A DNA stretch of 60,743 bases from Geodermatophilus poikilotrophus (GTDB taxonomy: Bacteria > Actinomycetota > Actinomycetes > Mycobacteriales > Geodermatophilaceae): positions 1 to 60,743 of the forward strand of contig NZ_FOIE01000007.1 of the NCBI RefSeq assembly GCF_900111455.1. Direction: 5' to 3'. Position numbers and translations under genes: made by a program. Positions 44,120 to 52,884 of this stretch are shown piece by piece. Each line of letters opens with the position of its first letter. Within the stretch, counting starts at the first letter, position 1. The notes beneath the pieces were generated by a model, which worked only from the letters and a program-made list of their open reading frames with translations, did no database searches and was not told the origin of the DNA.

Positions 44120-44932
44120 TCAGGCGGGCAGGAGGAAGGCGTTCAGGTCGGCCGCGACGTCCTCCGGGCGCTCCCAGTTCGGGCAGTGCCCGGTGTCCTC
44201 GTAGACCCGCAGCCGGGCGTCGGGGAGCGCGGCCAGGAGGCGGTCCTGCTGGCCGCGGTCGAACAGCGCGTCGGAGTCGCCCCACAGCAGCAGCGTGGGC
44301 GCGGTGACCGCCCGGAGCCGGTCGCGGTCGTCGACGCGGACCAGCCCCTCCCAGGACCCCCGGTAGACCGACCCGGGTGCCTTGCGACTCTCGGCGACGA
44401 GCGCGTCGAAGAAGTCCGGCGCCACCTCGCGGTGCACCGTGCTGGCGGCGAACTCCCGCGCGAAGTCGTCGGGGACCTGCTCGGGCAGGTCGGCGATCGC
44501 CGCCCGCACCTCCTCGACCAGGACGTCGCCCATCCGGTCGGCCGAACCGATGAGCACCATCCGGTCCACCCGGTCGGGGTGCTCCTCGGCCACCCGGCGG
44601 ACGACGAAGCTGCCGAAGGAGTGGCCCACCAGGTGCGCCCGTTCCAGCCCGAGCGCGTCGCACAGGCCCAGGAGGTCGTCGGCGAACCGGTCGAGGGCGT
44701 ACCCGCCGGCCGGGTGGTCGGACTCGCCGAACCCGCGCTGGCTGTAGGCGACGGCGCGCAGCCGCGGGTCCAGGTCGGCGAGGACCCGGCTCCAGGAGAA
44801 CCAGGAGTCCGGCCAGCCGTGCACCAGCACGACCGCGGGCCCGCCGGGGTCCCCCTGCTCGACCGTGTGCACCCGCAGTCCCCCGGGGAGGGTCGCGGTG
44901 TGGTGCTGCAGCGTCTGCGTCGTCCCGGACAC
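44120..44932 (-). CDS. alpha/beta hydrolase, epoxide hydrolase/dehalogenase-like
   Basis: 270 residues from GTG 44932 (GGAGGGG upstream). The oxyanion segment VVLVHGWPDSWFSW is followed by the nucleophile elbow LVGHSFGSFVV (Ser rather than the Asp of dehalogenases), acid LLWGDSDALFDRG and histidine YEDTGHCPNWERP. This is a serine hydrolase of the epoxide-hydrolase-like subgroup. Substrate unknown. It is divergent from another hydrolase gene. Confidence 0.9.
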   Translation of the reverse strand: MSGTTQTLQHHTATLPGGLRVHTVEQGDPGGPAVVLVHGWPDSWFSWSRVLADLDPRLRAVAYSQRGFGESDHPAGGYALDRFADDLLGLCDALGLERAHLVGHSFGSFVVRRVAEEHPDRVDRMVLIGSADRMGDVLVEEVRAAIADLPEQVPDDFAREFAASTVHREVAPDFFDALVAESRKAPGSVYRGSWEGLVRVDDRDRLRAVTAPTLLLWGDSDALFDRGQQDRLLAALPDARLRVYEDTGHCPNWERPEDVAADLNAFLLPA

Positions 44933-45127
44933 GGGTCCCCTCCGGTGCCGTCCCCCGCGCACGCCGACGGTAGGACGGCCGGCTCCCGTCGGGGAACGGC
45001 CCTCGGTCCCGTCGGGTGCGGCGATCTCGTGGTGGTCGACGGCTGATCGCCACGACCCCGCAGCACCCGGCAGGGGCAACCGTGGCACGGGCTGCGACCC
45101 GCGCCCCGTCCGGGCAGGGTGGACGGC

Positions 45128-46054
45128 GTGAGCGACGCCGTCCGCGACCCCGAACTGATCTCCGTCCCGGTGGAGGGTGGTGAGCTCGCCGCGCTGCACT
45201 GGGCCGCCGGCGCCCCCGGGGCCCCCATCGCCGTCCTGGTCCACGGCATCACCGCCAACGCGATGGCCTGGGCGCGGGTGGCCGGCGCGCTGGCCGGCGA
45301 GTTCGAGGTGGTCGCCCCGGACCTGCGCGGCCGGGCCGGGTCGGCCGGCCTGCCGGGCCCGTACGGCATCGAGGCGCACGCGGCCGACGTCGCCGCCCTC
45401 CTGGACTCCCTCGGGGCGGACGACGACGCCGGAGCCGACGCCGCGGTGCTCGTCGGGCACTCGATGGGCGCCTTCGTCTCCGCCCTCGCCGCCGCCGGGA
45501 CGGCCCGCGACCGGGTGCACGGCGTGGTGCTGGTCGACGGCGGCCTGTCGTTCCCGACGCCGCCGGGCGCCGACCTCGACGCCATCCTCTCCGCCGTCCT
45601 CGGTCCGTCCCTGGACCGGCTGTCGATGACCTTCCCCGACCTCGCCGCGGTGCGGGCGTTCTGGGCGCAGCACCCGGCGGTCGGCCCCTGGGTCGACGTC
45701 CCCTCGGTGGCGGCCTACCTGGCGCGCGACCTGGTCGGCGAGCCGCCGGCGCTGCGCAGCGCGTGCGTGCCGGAGGCGGTCCGGGTGGACGGCGGCGACG
45801 TGCTGCTCAACGAGCGGCTGCTCGAGGCCACCGGCGACCTGCCGGTGCCGGCCACCCTGCTGTGGGCCACCCGCGGGCTGCTCGACCAGACGCCGGGCCT
45901 CTACGACGAGGAGCGGCTGGCCGGGCTGGGCCTGGAGCGCAGCGGCATCACCGCGCGCGAGGTCCCCGACACCAACCACTACTCGATCCTGTGGGCCTCG
46001 CAGGGCGTCGAGGCGATCGCGGCCACCGTCCGCGAGGCCGCCGCGCGCAGCTAG
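45128..46054 (+). CDS. alpha/beta hydrolase
   Basis: 308 residues from GTG 45128; GTG 45119 would add three residues. Motifs are IAVLVHGITANAMAWARVAG, nucleophile LVGHSMGAFVSALA and terminal histidine PDTNHYSILW. The acid is less clear, possibly in LLWATRGLLDQTP. It is not closely similar to the divergent hydrolase at 44120 and was not formed by a recent tandem duplication. Substrate unknown. Confidence 0.9.
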   Translation: MSDAVRDPELISVPVEGGELAALHWAAGAPGAPIAVLVHGITANAMAWARVAGALAGEFEVVAPDLRGRAGSAGLPGPYGIEAHAADVAALLDSLGADDDAGADAAVLVGHSMGAFVSALAAAGTARDRVHGVVLVDGGLSFPTPPGADLDAILSAVLGPSLDRLSMTFPDLAAVRAFWAQHPAVGPWVDVPSVAAYLARDLVGEPPALRSACVPEAVRVDGGDVLLNERLLEATGDLPVPATLLWATRGLLDQTPGLYDEERLAGLGLERSGITAREVPDTNHYSILWASQGVEAIAATVREAAARS

Positions 46055-46063
46055 GCGCACACC

Positions 46064-46114
46064 CGGGCAGTCGGGCTCTGCCGGCGAGGCGGTCCGGGCC
46101 CGACGCTGTGCCCG
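46064..46114 (+). terminator. bulged hairpin after the alpha/beta hydrolase gene
   Basis: CGGGCAGTCGGGC (46064-46076) pairs with GCCCGAC (46098-46104) and TGCCCG (46109-46114), with a 4-base bulge. It lies 10 bases after the stop and is a likely terminator. Confidence 0.5.
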
Positions 46115-46286
46115 TGGAGGACCGAGCTCCCGCGGGCGGACGCGGACCCGAGCGCGCCACACCGGTGCGCCTTGGCAGCGCGCCCGCGCGCTGCCACGAT
46201 CCGAGCGGCCTCCCCGCCCGCGGTGCGGCGGGGGGTCGGGCTCCGAGGTCGGGGCCGGGGTCAGCCCGCCGAGAGGGGTGCTCACC

Positions 46287-47960
46287 GTGGTGACCCCGGG
46301 ATCGTTGCCGCAGCCCCGGCCGCAGCCCCGGCCGTTCGACCGGGTTGCCGGCGTCGCCGACGGCGTGCTGGCCGCGATGCCCGCCCCGCTGGGCTGCCTG
46401 GACCCCGCCGGACGGGTCGTGCTGGTGAACACCAAGCTCGAGCTGCTGCTGGACCGCCCTGCCCCCGACGTGCTCGGCCGGCCGGTGACCGACGTCCTCG
46501 CCGCCGGCACCGCCGCCGCCGTCACCTCCGCCTGCCACGCGGCCCTGACCTCCGGCGCGCCGGTCTCCCTGGAGGTCCTCGAACCCGGCGGCGGCGCGGG
46601 CTGGTCGGCGCTGCACGCCTGGCCGACGGCCGACGGCGCCGCCTTCGTCTTCGTCGACGTGACCGCACGCCGGCTCGCCCAGGACGAAGCCGAGTCGGCC
46701 CGCCGCGCCGCCGAGCGGGCCGGCGCCCGGACGGCACTGCTCGCGGCGGTGGCCGGGGAGCTCTCCAGCGCCCTGGACAGCACGTCGGCCCTGGGCAGCC
46801 TGGCCCGGCTGGTCGTCCCCGCGCTCGCCGACGGCTGCGTGGTCACCGTCGTCGACCGGGAGGGCCGGGCCCGCGACGTCGGCTCCTGGCACGCCGACCC
46901 GGCCCGGCGCCCGCTGCTCGACCACTACGCCCAGGTGCGCCTGGACACCCTGCCGCCGGCCTCCCCCGTCGCCCGTGCGCTGCGGTCCGGCAGCGAGGCG
47001 CAGGAGCCGGTGGCCGCCGTCCTCGCGCTGATGCCGCCCGGTCCCGCTCGCGACCTGCTGGAGGTCCTCGGCCCGGCCACCGCCCTCGTCCTGCCGCTGA
47101 CCGCCGACGGCCGCGCGGTCGGGGTCCTCACCCTGTACCTCGACCCCGGCCGCACGCTGGACGACGACGACCTGCGCACCGCCCGGGAGGTGGCCGCGCA
47201 GGCCGGGCGCACCGTCGACCGGGTGCACCGGCAGAGCCAGCAGGCCAAGCTCGCCGAGGAGCTGCAGCGCAGCCTGCTCACCGACCCGCCGACCATCGCG
47301 GGCGCGCAGGTGGCGACCCGCTACGTGCCCGCGGCGGAGGCGGCCCGCGTCGGCGGCGACTGGTACGACGCCTTCCTGCACCCGGAGGGCGACCCGGTCG
47401 TGGTGATCGGGGACGTCGCCGGGCACGACACCGCCGCGGCGGCCGAGATGGGCCAGCTGCGCGGGCTGCTGCGGGGCATCGCGCACTACAGCGGCGCCGG
47501 GCCGGCCGAGGTGCTGCGCGGCCTGGACGCCGCGATGGACGCCATGCACACGGGCACGCTGGCCACCGCGGCCATCGCCCGGCTCGAGCACGGTGGCACG
47601 CTGCTGCGCTGGGCCAGCGCCGGGCACCCGCCGCCGCTGGTCGCCGACCCCGACGGAACGGTCACCGTGCTCGCCGACGGGCTCGGCGACCTGCTGCTGG
47701 GCGTGGACGCGACGGCGGTGCGGCGGGAGTCCACGGTGCCGCTGCGACCGGGCGCGGTGGTGCTGCTGTACACCGACGGGCTGGTGGAGCGGCGGGACTG
47801 CGACGTCGACACGGGGGTGGCCCGGCTGCGCCGGCACCTGGCCGCCCTGACCGGCCTGCCGCTGGAGGAGCTGGCCGACGCGCTGCTGGCCCGGATGCTG
47901 CCCGCGACGCCCCAGGACGACGTCGCCCTGGTGGCGATCTGCGTGCACCCTGCCGACTGA
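46287..47960 (+). CDS. PAS-GAF-PP2C (SpoIIE/RsbU) phosphatase
   Basis: 557 residues from GTG 46287; the GTG 46278 overlaps the likely ribosome site GAGAGGGG, and GTG 46290 is also possible. Domains in order are PAS (about 15-125), GAF (about 140-300) and a PP2C SpoIIE-type domain (about 310-550). PP2C motifs match the larger phosphatase at 30419: RVGGDWYDAFLHPEG, VIGDVAGHDTAAAAEM, LLYTDGLVERRDCDVD and PQDDVALVAI. It is a shorter paralogue without the N-terminal GAF and second PAS. It probably acts on STAS-type antagonists. Confidence 0.93.
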   Translation: MVTPGSLPQPRPQPRPFDRVAGVADGVLAAMPAPLGCLDPAGRVVLVNTKLELLLDRPAPDVLGRPVTDVLAAGTAAAVTSACHAALTSGAPVSLEVLEPGGGAGWSALHAWPTADGAAFVFVDVTARRLAQDEAESARRAAERAGARTALLAAVAGELSSALDSTSALGSLARLVVPALADGCVVTVVDREGRARDVGSWHADPARRPLLDHYAQVRLDTLPPASPVARALRSGSEAQEPVAAVLALMPPGPARDLLEVLGPATALVLPLTADGRAVGVLTLYLDPGRTLDDDDLRTAREVAAQAGRTVDRVHRQSQQAKLAEELQRSLLTDPPTIAGAQVATRYVPAAEAARVGGDWYDAFLHPEGDPVVVIGDVAGHDTAAAAEMGQLRGLLRGIAHYSGAGPAEVLRGLDAAMDAMHTGTLATAAIARLEHGGTLLRWASAGHPPPLVADPDGTVTVLADGLGDLLLGVDATAVRRESTVPLRPGAVVLLYTDGLVERRDCDVDTGVARLRRHLAALTGLPLEELADALLARMLPATPQDDVALVAICVHPAD

Positions 47961-48080
47961 CCGGCGACGGCGAGAGGCGCATCACCCCGAGGGGTCGGAA
48001 ACCCCGGCGGCACGGTTACGGGCAGAGCCGGGTGGGAACCCCGAACAGCGTCGGAGAAGGCGACGGACGGGGAGAGGGCA

Positions 48081-48539
48081 GTGGGTCGACTCGCGTGGCC
48101 GTTGCGCCCGCTACCGGACGGCCGGGGCGAGGTGTGGCGCTGGGACCTGCAGGCCGTCGCGGAGCTGCCGGCGGCCCGTGCCGTGCTGCGTGCCCGCCTG
48201 GACGGGGTGGGCTTCCCCCGGGACGACGAGGACACCGCCGCCGAGCGGCTGATCCTCGCCTTCGACGAGCTGGCGTCCAACGCGCTGCGGCACGGGCTGT
48301 GTCCCGTCGTCGCCACGGTCATCGCCGGCAGCGGCGGCTGGCTGCTCGACGTCAGCGACCGCGACCCCGACACCATGCCCAGCCCGGCGGTCGACCGCGA
48401 CCCCGCGCACGGCGGGATGGGGCTCTACCTGGTCGCCCGGCTGTCGGTGGCCCACGGCTGGTACGTCGACGAGGGGTGCAAGCACGTCTGGGCCTGCCTG
48501 CCCACGAGCACCGACGACCGCGCGCCCGCGCTGTCCTGA
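48081..48539 (+). CDS. RsbW-like HATPase (anti-sigma factor / serine kinase)
   Basis: 152 residues from GTG 48081 (GGGGAGAGGG upstream). The N box is LILAFDELASNALRHG, the G1 box is VSDRDPDTMPSP, and the G2 region is GGMGLYLVARLS. These fit the RsbW/SpoIIAB group of serine kinases that bind sigma factors or phosphorylate STAS proteins. It lies 120 bases after a PP2C phosphatase in the same direction, as expected for a partner-switching module. The sigma factor and STAS partner are outside the window or elsewhere. Confidence 0.85.
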   Translation: MGRLAWPLRPLPDGRGEVWRWDLQAVAELPAARAVLRARLDGVGFPRDDEDTAAERLILAFDELASNALRHGLCPVVATVIAGSGGWLLDVSDRDPDTMPSPAVDRDPAHGGMGLYLVARLSVAHGWYVDEGCKHVWACLPTSTDDRAPALS

Positions 48540-48541
48540 GA

Positions 48542-48641
48542 GAGGACCCCGCCCTCCGCCGGCCCCGTCCCGAGGCTCGCCGCCGGCCCCGTCCAGAGGC
48601 TCGTCCCGAGCCCGCGAGGGATGAGGAGGACGGGGTCCTCC
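48542..48641. repeat. stop-adjacent palindromic elements, copy 10
   Basis: GAGGACCCCGCCC begins two bases after the TGA at 48539. A partial GGCCCCGTCCCGAGGCTC follows. The full copy runs 48585-48641, GGCCCCGTCC to GGACGGGGTCC, with inner GGCTCGTCCCGAGCC. Confidence 0.75.
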
Positions 48642-48662
48642 CGCCCGCAGGGGGCGTGGAAC

Positions 48663-48699
48663 ACGACAGCCCCAGGGCGGTGAGCCCCGGGGCTGTCGT
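48663..48699. terminator. hairpin between the RsbW-like gene and the last chemotaxis gene
   Basis: An 11-bp perfect stem (ACGACAGCCCC with GGGGCTGTCGT) and a 15-base loop. It lies between convergent genes and would stop transcripts from either side. It is separate from the palindromic elements just upstream. Confidence 0.7.
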
Positions 48700-48785
48700 C
48701 GTCGTGCGCCCGGGACGGCGGGAGGGTGGTCTCCGGCGCCGTCCCGGGGCGTCTGGTGTGTCGGCGGGGGTCAGGGCGGGCGCGG

Positions 48786-49286
48786 TCAGGCCCTGGAGGG
48801 GATCACCAGGGAGAGCCCGCCCTTGCCGTAGCCGGGGACGTCGATCGCGAGGTCGAGCCGGTTGAAGTCGGCCAGCGAGCAGGCGATGTCACCGGGCAGG
48901 TCGTCACCGGGGGCGTAGAGCTTGTAGAGCTTCGAGTGCGGGGCACCCGGCACGTTGAACAGCGCCGAGAGCACGTTGACCACCTCGTGCAGCGCCTCGG
49001 TGAGCATCGCGGTCAGCTCGCCGTCCTCCTCGACGGCGTCCTGCGCGCCGCCGGGGGGCAGCAGCGCGAGGGCGGCGCCGGTGTAGGCGGACGCGCCGAG
49101 GTCCATCACGCACAGCGCGTTGACGTCCATCGACGGGTCCACGTAGACGGCCACCGAGACCGGTGACTTCGGCGTCGGGGTCACCGGCGCGCCCGGCATG
49201 ACGCCGACGGGCTTGCCGACCAGGCCGGCGAGCATGTCCTTGACGGCCTTGGCGTCCGGCAGGACGACGGTCAGCGGCGCGCTCAC
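48786..49286 (-). CDS. CheX-like protein, divergent, unrecognised family
   Basis: 166 residues from GTG 49286, overlapping the upstream CheY stop by 4 bases. I do not recognise the family directly. A strand (LCVMDLGASAY) is followed by a long helix carrying E97-x3-E101-x2-N104 in MLTEALHEVVNVLSALFN. This matches the Asp/Ser-x3-Glu-x2-Asn motif of CheC/CheX phosphatases and occurs in the same order as in the CheX gene two positions upstream. A role as a CheY-P phosphatase for its coupled regulator is inference. It is the last gene of the cheB operon. Confidence 0.6.
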   Translation of the reverse strand: MSAPLTVVLPDAKAVKDMLAGLVGKPVGVMPGAPVTPTPKSPVSVAVYVDPSMDVNALCVMDLGASAYTGAALALLPPGGAQDAVEEDGELTAMLTEALHEVVNVLSALFNVPGAPHSKLYKLYAPGDDLPGDIACSLADFNRLDLAIDVPGYGKGGLSLVIPSRA

Positions 49287-49645
49287 GCGATCACCCCGTC
49301 CAGGTTCTCGCGGAAGGTCTCCTCGGTGAACGGCTTGGCGATGAGGAACAGCGCGCCCGCGGCGCTCGCCTTGTCCCGCATCTCCGCGGAGCCCTCGGAG
49401 GTGACGAAGCCGAACGGCACGGCCGATCCCGCCGAGCGCAGGGCCTGCAGGCACTCGAGCCCGCTCATGTTCGGCATGTTCCAGTCGGACAGGACCAGGT
49501 CCGGGTTCTCGGCGTGGACCTTGTCGTAGGCGTCGCGGCCGTCCTCGGCCTCGACGATGTCGTGGTCGTCGTAGCCGGCCTGGCGCAGGGTGCGGATGAC
49601 GATCTGCCGCATCACGCGGCTGTCGTCGGCGACGAGGATCTTCAC
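49283..49645 (-). CDS. cheY: CheY-type single-domain response regulator
   Basis: 120 residues from GTG 49645. Receiver residues are Asp7, Asp8, phospho-acceptor Asp54 (LVLSDWNMP), Thr82 (FVTSEGS) and Lys104 (AKPF). There is no output domain. Its start overlaps the cheX stop, and its stop overlaps the start of the CheX-like gene, both by 4 bases. It could control a motor or act as a phosphate sink. Confidence 0.93.
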   Translation of the reverse strand: MKILVADDSRVMRQIVIRTLRQAGYDDHDIVEAEDGRDAYDKVHAENPDLVLSDWNMPNMSGLECLQALRSAGSAVPFGFVTSEGSAEMRDKASAAGALFLIAKPFTEETFRENLDGVIA

Positions 49646-50178
49646 TGTGACGCTCCGTTCTGGTGCGGGTGCTGGTGCTGGTCGTGCGGGACGGGCAGGG
49701 AGGGCAGTGCGCCCTGGACGGACACGACCAGGGGCTGGCCGCGCCAGAGGACCTCGATGCGGCAGACGTCCTCGGGGTTGCGGACGGCGGGCGCCGGGCC
49801 GACCTCGGGGAGACCGAGGGTCGAGGGGCCGGGGAGCGCGGCCTTGACGTTGCCGCCGACGACGTTGGCGATCTCGCCGAACGCGTCGGCGACGTCCTCG
49901 TGGTCGAGGAGCTCGGGCGCCGCCTCGGCGAGCAGCGCCCGGGTCAGCTCGGCAGCGGTCTGCCGGCCGGTGGTGAGGACGACGCTGCCGGTCCACGGCC
50001 CGACGACGTCGACCCACGCGGACAGCGTGTCCTCGGGCAGGTCGCCGGGGAGCGGGACGAGCACCTCGTCCTCCCCGACGAGGGCGATCCACGCCTCGCC
50101 GGCGATCGCCTCGACGGTGGCCTCGTCGATGAGCGAGGGGATGGCCAGGCGCCCGGCGACATCGGGTGCGAGCGTCAC
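49642..50178 (-). CDS. cheX: CheX-type CheY phosphatase
   Basis: 178 residues from GTG 50178. The active motif D98-x3-E102-x2-N105 lies in DVADAFGEIANVVGGNVKAAL, as in CheX, where Glu and Asn position water at the CheY phosphate. The helix before it (QTAAELTRALLAEAAPELL) and the strand GSVVLTTG match the family. The His/Gln-rich end HDQHQHPHQNG is unusual. It is coupled by 4-base overlaps to the regulators before and after it. Confidence 0.85.
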   Translation of the reverse strand: MTLAPDVAGRLAIPSLIDEATVEAIAGEAWIALVGEDEVLVPLPGDLPEDTLSAWVDVVGPWTGSVVLTTGRQTAAELTRALLAEAAPELLDHEDVADAFGEIANVVGGNVKAALPGPSTLGLPEVGPAPAVRNPEDVCRIEVLWRGQPLVVSVQGALPSLPVPHDQHQHPHQNGASQ

Positions 50179-50558
50179 AGGACGGCCTCCTCGGGGAGCA
50201 TGCCGAGCAGCGCGAGCTTGTCGCGGAGCGCGTCGGCGGTGAACGGCTTGATCACGTACTCGTGCGCGCCGGCGGCGAGCGCCCGGACGATCTGCCCCTG
50301 CTCGCTCTCCGAGGTCACCATCATCAGCGTGAGGGCGCGCCACGCCGGGTTGGCCCGGACGGCGGAGACGAACTGCAGCCCGTCCATCACCGGCATGTTC
50401 CAGTCGATCGTGCACAGGTCGGGCGCGTAGCCCTCCTGCAGCACGTCGAGCGCCTCCCGCCCGTGACCGGCCTGACGGGTCTCGTAGCCGAAACCCTCCA
50501 GCGCCGAGCTCACGATCCGCCGCATGGCGCGGGAGTCGTCGATCACCAGTGCACGCAC
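50175..50558 (-). CDS. cheY: CheY-type single-domain response regulator
   Basis: 127 residues from GTG 50558. Receiver residues are Asp7, Asp8, phospho-acceptor Asp52 (CTIDWNMP), Thr82 (MVTSES) and Lys104 (YVIKPF). It has no output domain. It starts one base before the cheR stop is reached on the other side, and its own TGA overlaps the cheX start. It differs at many positions from the other CheY of the operon, so they are not recent copies. Confidence 0.93.
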   Translation of the reverse strand: MRALVIDDSRAMRRIVSSALEGFGYETRQAGHGREALDVLQEGYAPDLCTIDWNMPVMDGLQFVSAVRANPAWRALTLMMVTSESEQGQIVRALAAGAHEYVIKPFTADALRDKLALLGMLPEEAVL

Positions 50559-50559
50559 G

Positions 50560-51384
50560 TCAGTTCCCCTTCAGCGGGCGGTAGGCGGAGCTGCGGCCGA
50601 TGACGACCCGCTCCCAGGAGTCGTCGACGCCGAGGGTGGTCTCCGCGGCGCCGAGGAAGAGCCAGCCGTCGGGGCGCATGAGCGCACGCACCCGGCGGAG
50701 GATCGCCTGCTTGGTGGGCAGGTCGAAGTAGATGAGGACGTTGCGCAGGTAGACCACGTCGAACGGGCCCATGCGCGGCAGCGGAGCGGCCAGGTTGCAC
50801 TCGCTCGCGGTCACCATGCGGCGCAGCGACGGGGAGACCTGCCACTCGGTGCCCGCGCGGGTGAAGTGCCGCACCAGCATCGCGGCGGGCAGCCCCCGGT
50901 TGACCTCGAGCTGGCTGAACCTGCCGGCCCGGGTGCGCTCGACCATCTCGCGGGAGAGGTCGGTCGCGGTGATGGCCACGCGGGTCGAGGCGTTGGGCAT
51001 CGCGTCCTCGAGCAGCATGGCGATCGTGTAGGGCTCCTGCCCGCTGGAGCAGGCCGCCGACCAGATCTGCAGCCGCTCGGCCGGCCCGCGGCCCGACAGC
51101 AGCGAGGGCAGCACCGTCGAGGTGAGGGCGGTGAACGGGTCGCCGTCCCGGAACCAGGAGGTCTCGTTCGTGGTGAGGGCCTCGACGATCCTGCGGGTGG
51201 ACTCGGGGCTGGGCCGGGTGCGGACCGAGTCGACCAGCTGGCCGACGTCGGGCAGCCCCATGGACCGGGCGATCGGCAGCAGCCGCGCCTCGACCAGGTA
51301 CTCCTTGCCCGGGGCGAGCACGATCGCGCTCTCCCGGTGCACCAGCTGGCGGACCCAGTCGAAGCTGGTCGTGGTGAGGGTCAT
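50560..51384 (-). CDS. cheR: CheR chemotaxis methyltransferase
   Basis: 274 residues from ATG 51384, overlapping the cheB stop by 4 bases (ATGA). Features are TNETSWFRDGDPF in the N-terminal part, the SAM motif IWSAACSSGQEPYTIAM, ITATDLSREMVERTRAG, and FDVVYLRNVLIYFD. It methylates receptor glutamates. The visible receptors end in RFTY and lack the NWETF-type docking pentapeptide, so binding would be without a tether. Confidence 0.96.
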   Translation of the reverse strand: MTLTTTSFDWVRQLVHRESAIVLAPGKEYLVEARLLPIARSMGLPDVGQLVDSVRTRPSPESTRRIVEALTTNETSWFRDGDPFTALTSTVLPSLLSGRGPAERLQIWSAACSSGQEPYTIAMLLEDAMPNASTRVAITATDLSREMVERTRAGRFSQLEVNRGLPAAMLVRHFTRAGTEWQVSPSLRRMVTASECNLAAPLPRMGPFDVVYLRNVLIYFDLPTKQAILRRVRALMRPDGWLFLGAAETTLGVDDSWERVVIGRSSAYRPLKGN

Positions 51385-52499
51385 CGTCGTCCTCCGACGG
51401 CGGCTGGCGTGGTCGGGCCGGCGGTGGCGGCGCGCGGGCCGGCGAGCCGCCGGCCGATCGCCTCGGCGACCCGGTCGAGCGGCAGCACCTCGTCGGCGAA
51501 CCCGGCGGTGGCGACGGCGCCCGGCATCCCCCAGACCACCGACGTCGCCTGGTCCTGGACGACGACAGCCCCTCCGGTCTCGCGGATGCGGCCGGCGCCG
51601 ATGCGCCCGTCGGAGCCCATGCCGGTGAGCACGACACCCAGCACGGCACCGTCGAACGCCTCGACCGCGGAGCGGAACAGCGGGTCGACGGCGGGGCGGC
51701 AGAAGTTCTCCGGGGGCGCCTGGTCGAGCCCGGTGGACAGGCCGCGGCCGGTCCGGCGGACGGTCAGGTGGTGGTCGCCCGGGGCGAGGTGAACGGTGCC
51801 CGGCGCCAGCGGGGCGCCGTCGACGGCCTCGACCACGGTGAGCGCGCAGAGGCGGTCCAGCCGCTGGGCGAACTGGCGGGTGAAGACCGGGGGCATGTGC
51901 TGCACGAGCAGCACCGGGACCGGCAGCGACGCCGGCAGGGCCGGCAGCACCTTCGCCAGGGCCTCCGGGCCACCGGTGGACGAGCCGATGACCAGGACGG
52001 CGGGCTGCTTGACCGCACCGACGCGGGGGGCCGGCGGCCGGACCGGGGCCGGCGCGGGTGCGGCGGCCCGGACGGGGCCGGTGGTGACCGGGCGCCCGGT
52101 GAGCGCCTTGATCTTGGGGATCAGCTGCTGGCGGACGCTCTCCATGGACTGCGCCACGCTGCCGACGTTGGCCGGCTTGGTGACGTAGTCGTTCGCGCCG
52201 GCGGAGAGGGCGTCGAGGGTCGCCGAGGCACCGCGCTCGGTGAGCGTGCTGAACATGATGATCGGCACGCGGCTGCGCAGGGCGCGGATGGCGCGGACCG
52301 CCTCGATGCCGTTCATCTCCGGCATCTCGATGTCCATCGTGACCAGGTCGGGCTTGAGCTGCTCCACCTTGCCGACGGCGATGCGGCCGTTCACGGCGGT
52401 GCCGACGACGTCGATCGCCGGGTCCTCCGAGAGGACGTCGGTGACGATCTTGCGGACGACCACCGAGTCGTCGACGACCAACACCCGGATCGGGTCCAT
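51381..52499 (-). CDS. cheB: CheB methylesterase/deamidase
   Basis: 372 residues from ATG 52499 (GGAGGACGC upstream). The receiver domain has Asp10, Asp11 and phospho-Asp56 (LVTMDIEMP). An Ala/Pro-rich linker (about 140-163) leads to the esterase domain. The catalytic residues are Ser174 (IGSSTGG), His201 (VQHMPP) and Asp297 (LTGMGSDG). It removes receptor methyl groups. It is first in the operon cheB-cheR-cheY-cheX-cheY-CheX-like, all overlapping or one base apart. Confidence 0.97.
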   Translation of the reverse strand: MDPIRVLVVDDSVVVRKIVTDVLSEDPAIDVVGTAVNGRIAVGKVEQLKPDLVTMDIEMPEMNGIEAVRAIRALRSRVPIIMFSTLTERGASATLDALSAGANDYVTKPANVGSVAQSMESVRQQLIPKIKALTGRPVTTGPVRAAAPAPAPVRPPAPRVGAVKQPAVLVIGSSTGGPEALAKVLPALPASLPVPVLLVQHMPPVFTRQFAQRLDRLCALTVVEAVDGAPLAPGTVHLAPGDHHLTVRRTGRGLSTGLDQAPPENFCRPAVDPLFRSAVEAFDGAVLGVVLTGMGSDGRIGAGRIRETGGAVVVQDQATSVVWGMPGAVATAGFADEVLPLDRVAEAIGRRLAGPRAATAGPTTPAAVGGRR

Positions 52500-52642
52500 G
52501 CGTCCTCCGTCTCCCCGTGCGGGGTGCCGGCCAGGGCCAGCTGGCGTTGTGGGTCGGCACCCGCCCGGGGGCCGGGATCGGGGTGCAGCCGGCGGTCCGC
52601 CGGGTCCCGGCGGCCGTCCGCTGTCGGTGCCTGTCAGGGGTG

Positions 52643-52670
52643 TTGTCGGCCGCTCGCCTGCACTCCTTGA
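52643..52670 (-). promoter_or_regulatory. candidate sigma-28/WhiG-type promoter of the cheB operon
   Basis: On the minus strand TCAA (52667-52670) is followed after 16 bases by GCCGACAA (52643-52650). The consensus is TAAA-N15/16-GCCGATAA. It lies about 145 bases before cheB. The otherwise gene-free space 52500-52884 must also hold the glgC promoter on the other strand, which I could not identify. Confidence 0.5.
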
Positions 52671-52884
52671 GCCGATCCGCACGGATCGTGCAGGACATCT
52701 CCCGTCGATCCCGGTGCTCCCGCCGACGATCTCCCGGCACGTGTCGACACGTCCCCGGACAGCGGGAGGCGACCACGGTCCGGGGCGACGTCGGGTCCCG
52801 GCCGCGGTCGTCCAGCGGCCCCGCGCAGCAGCGTCAGGGGGTGCTGCCGCGGGTGAACGGCGTCACCGCGGGTAGCCGGGGGCC

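Noticed and set aside
45003..45056. A hairpin GGCGATC/GATCGCC before the hydrolase at 45128
   Set aside because: Arms are short, spacing is long and the site lies in a divergent promoter region. No clear function or conservation argument.
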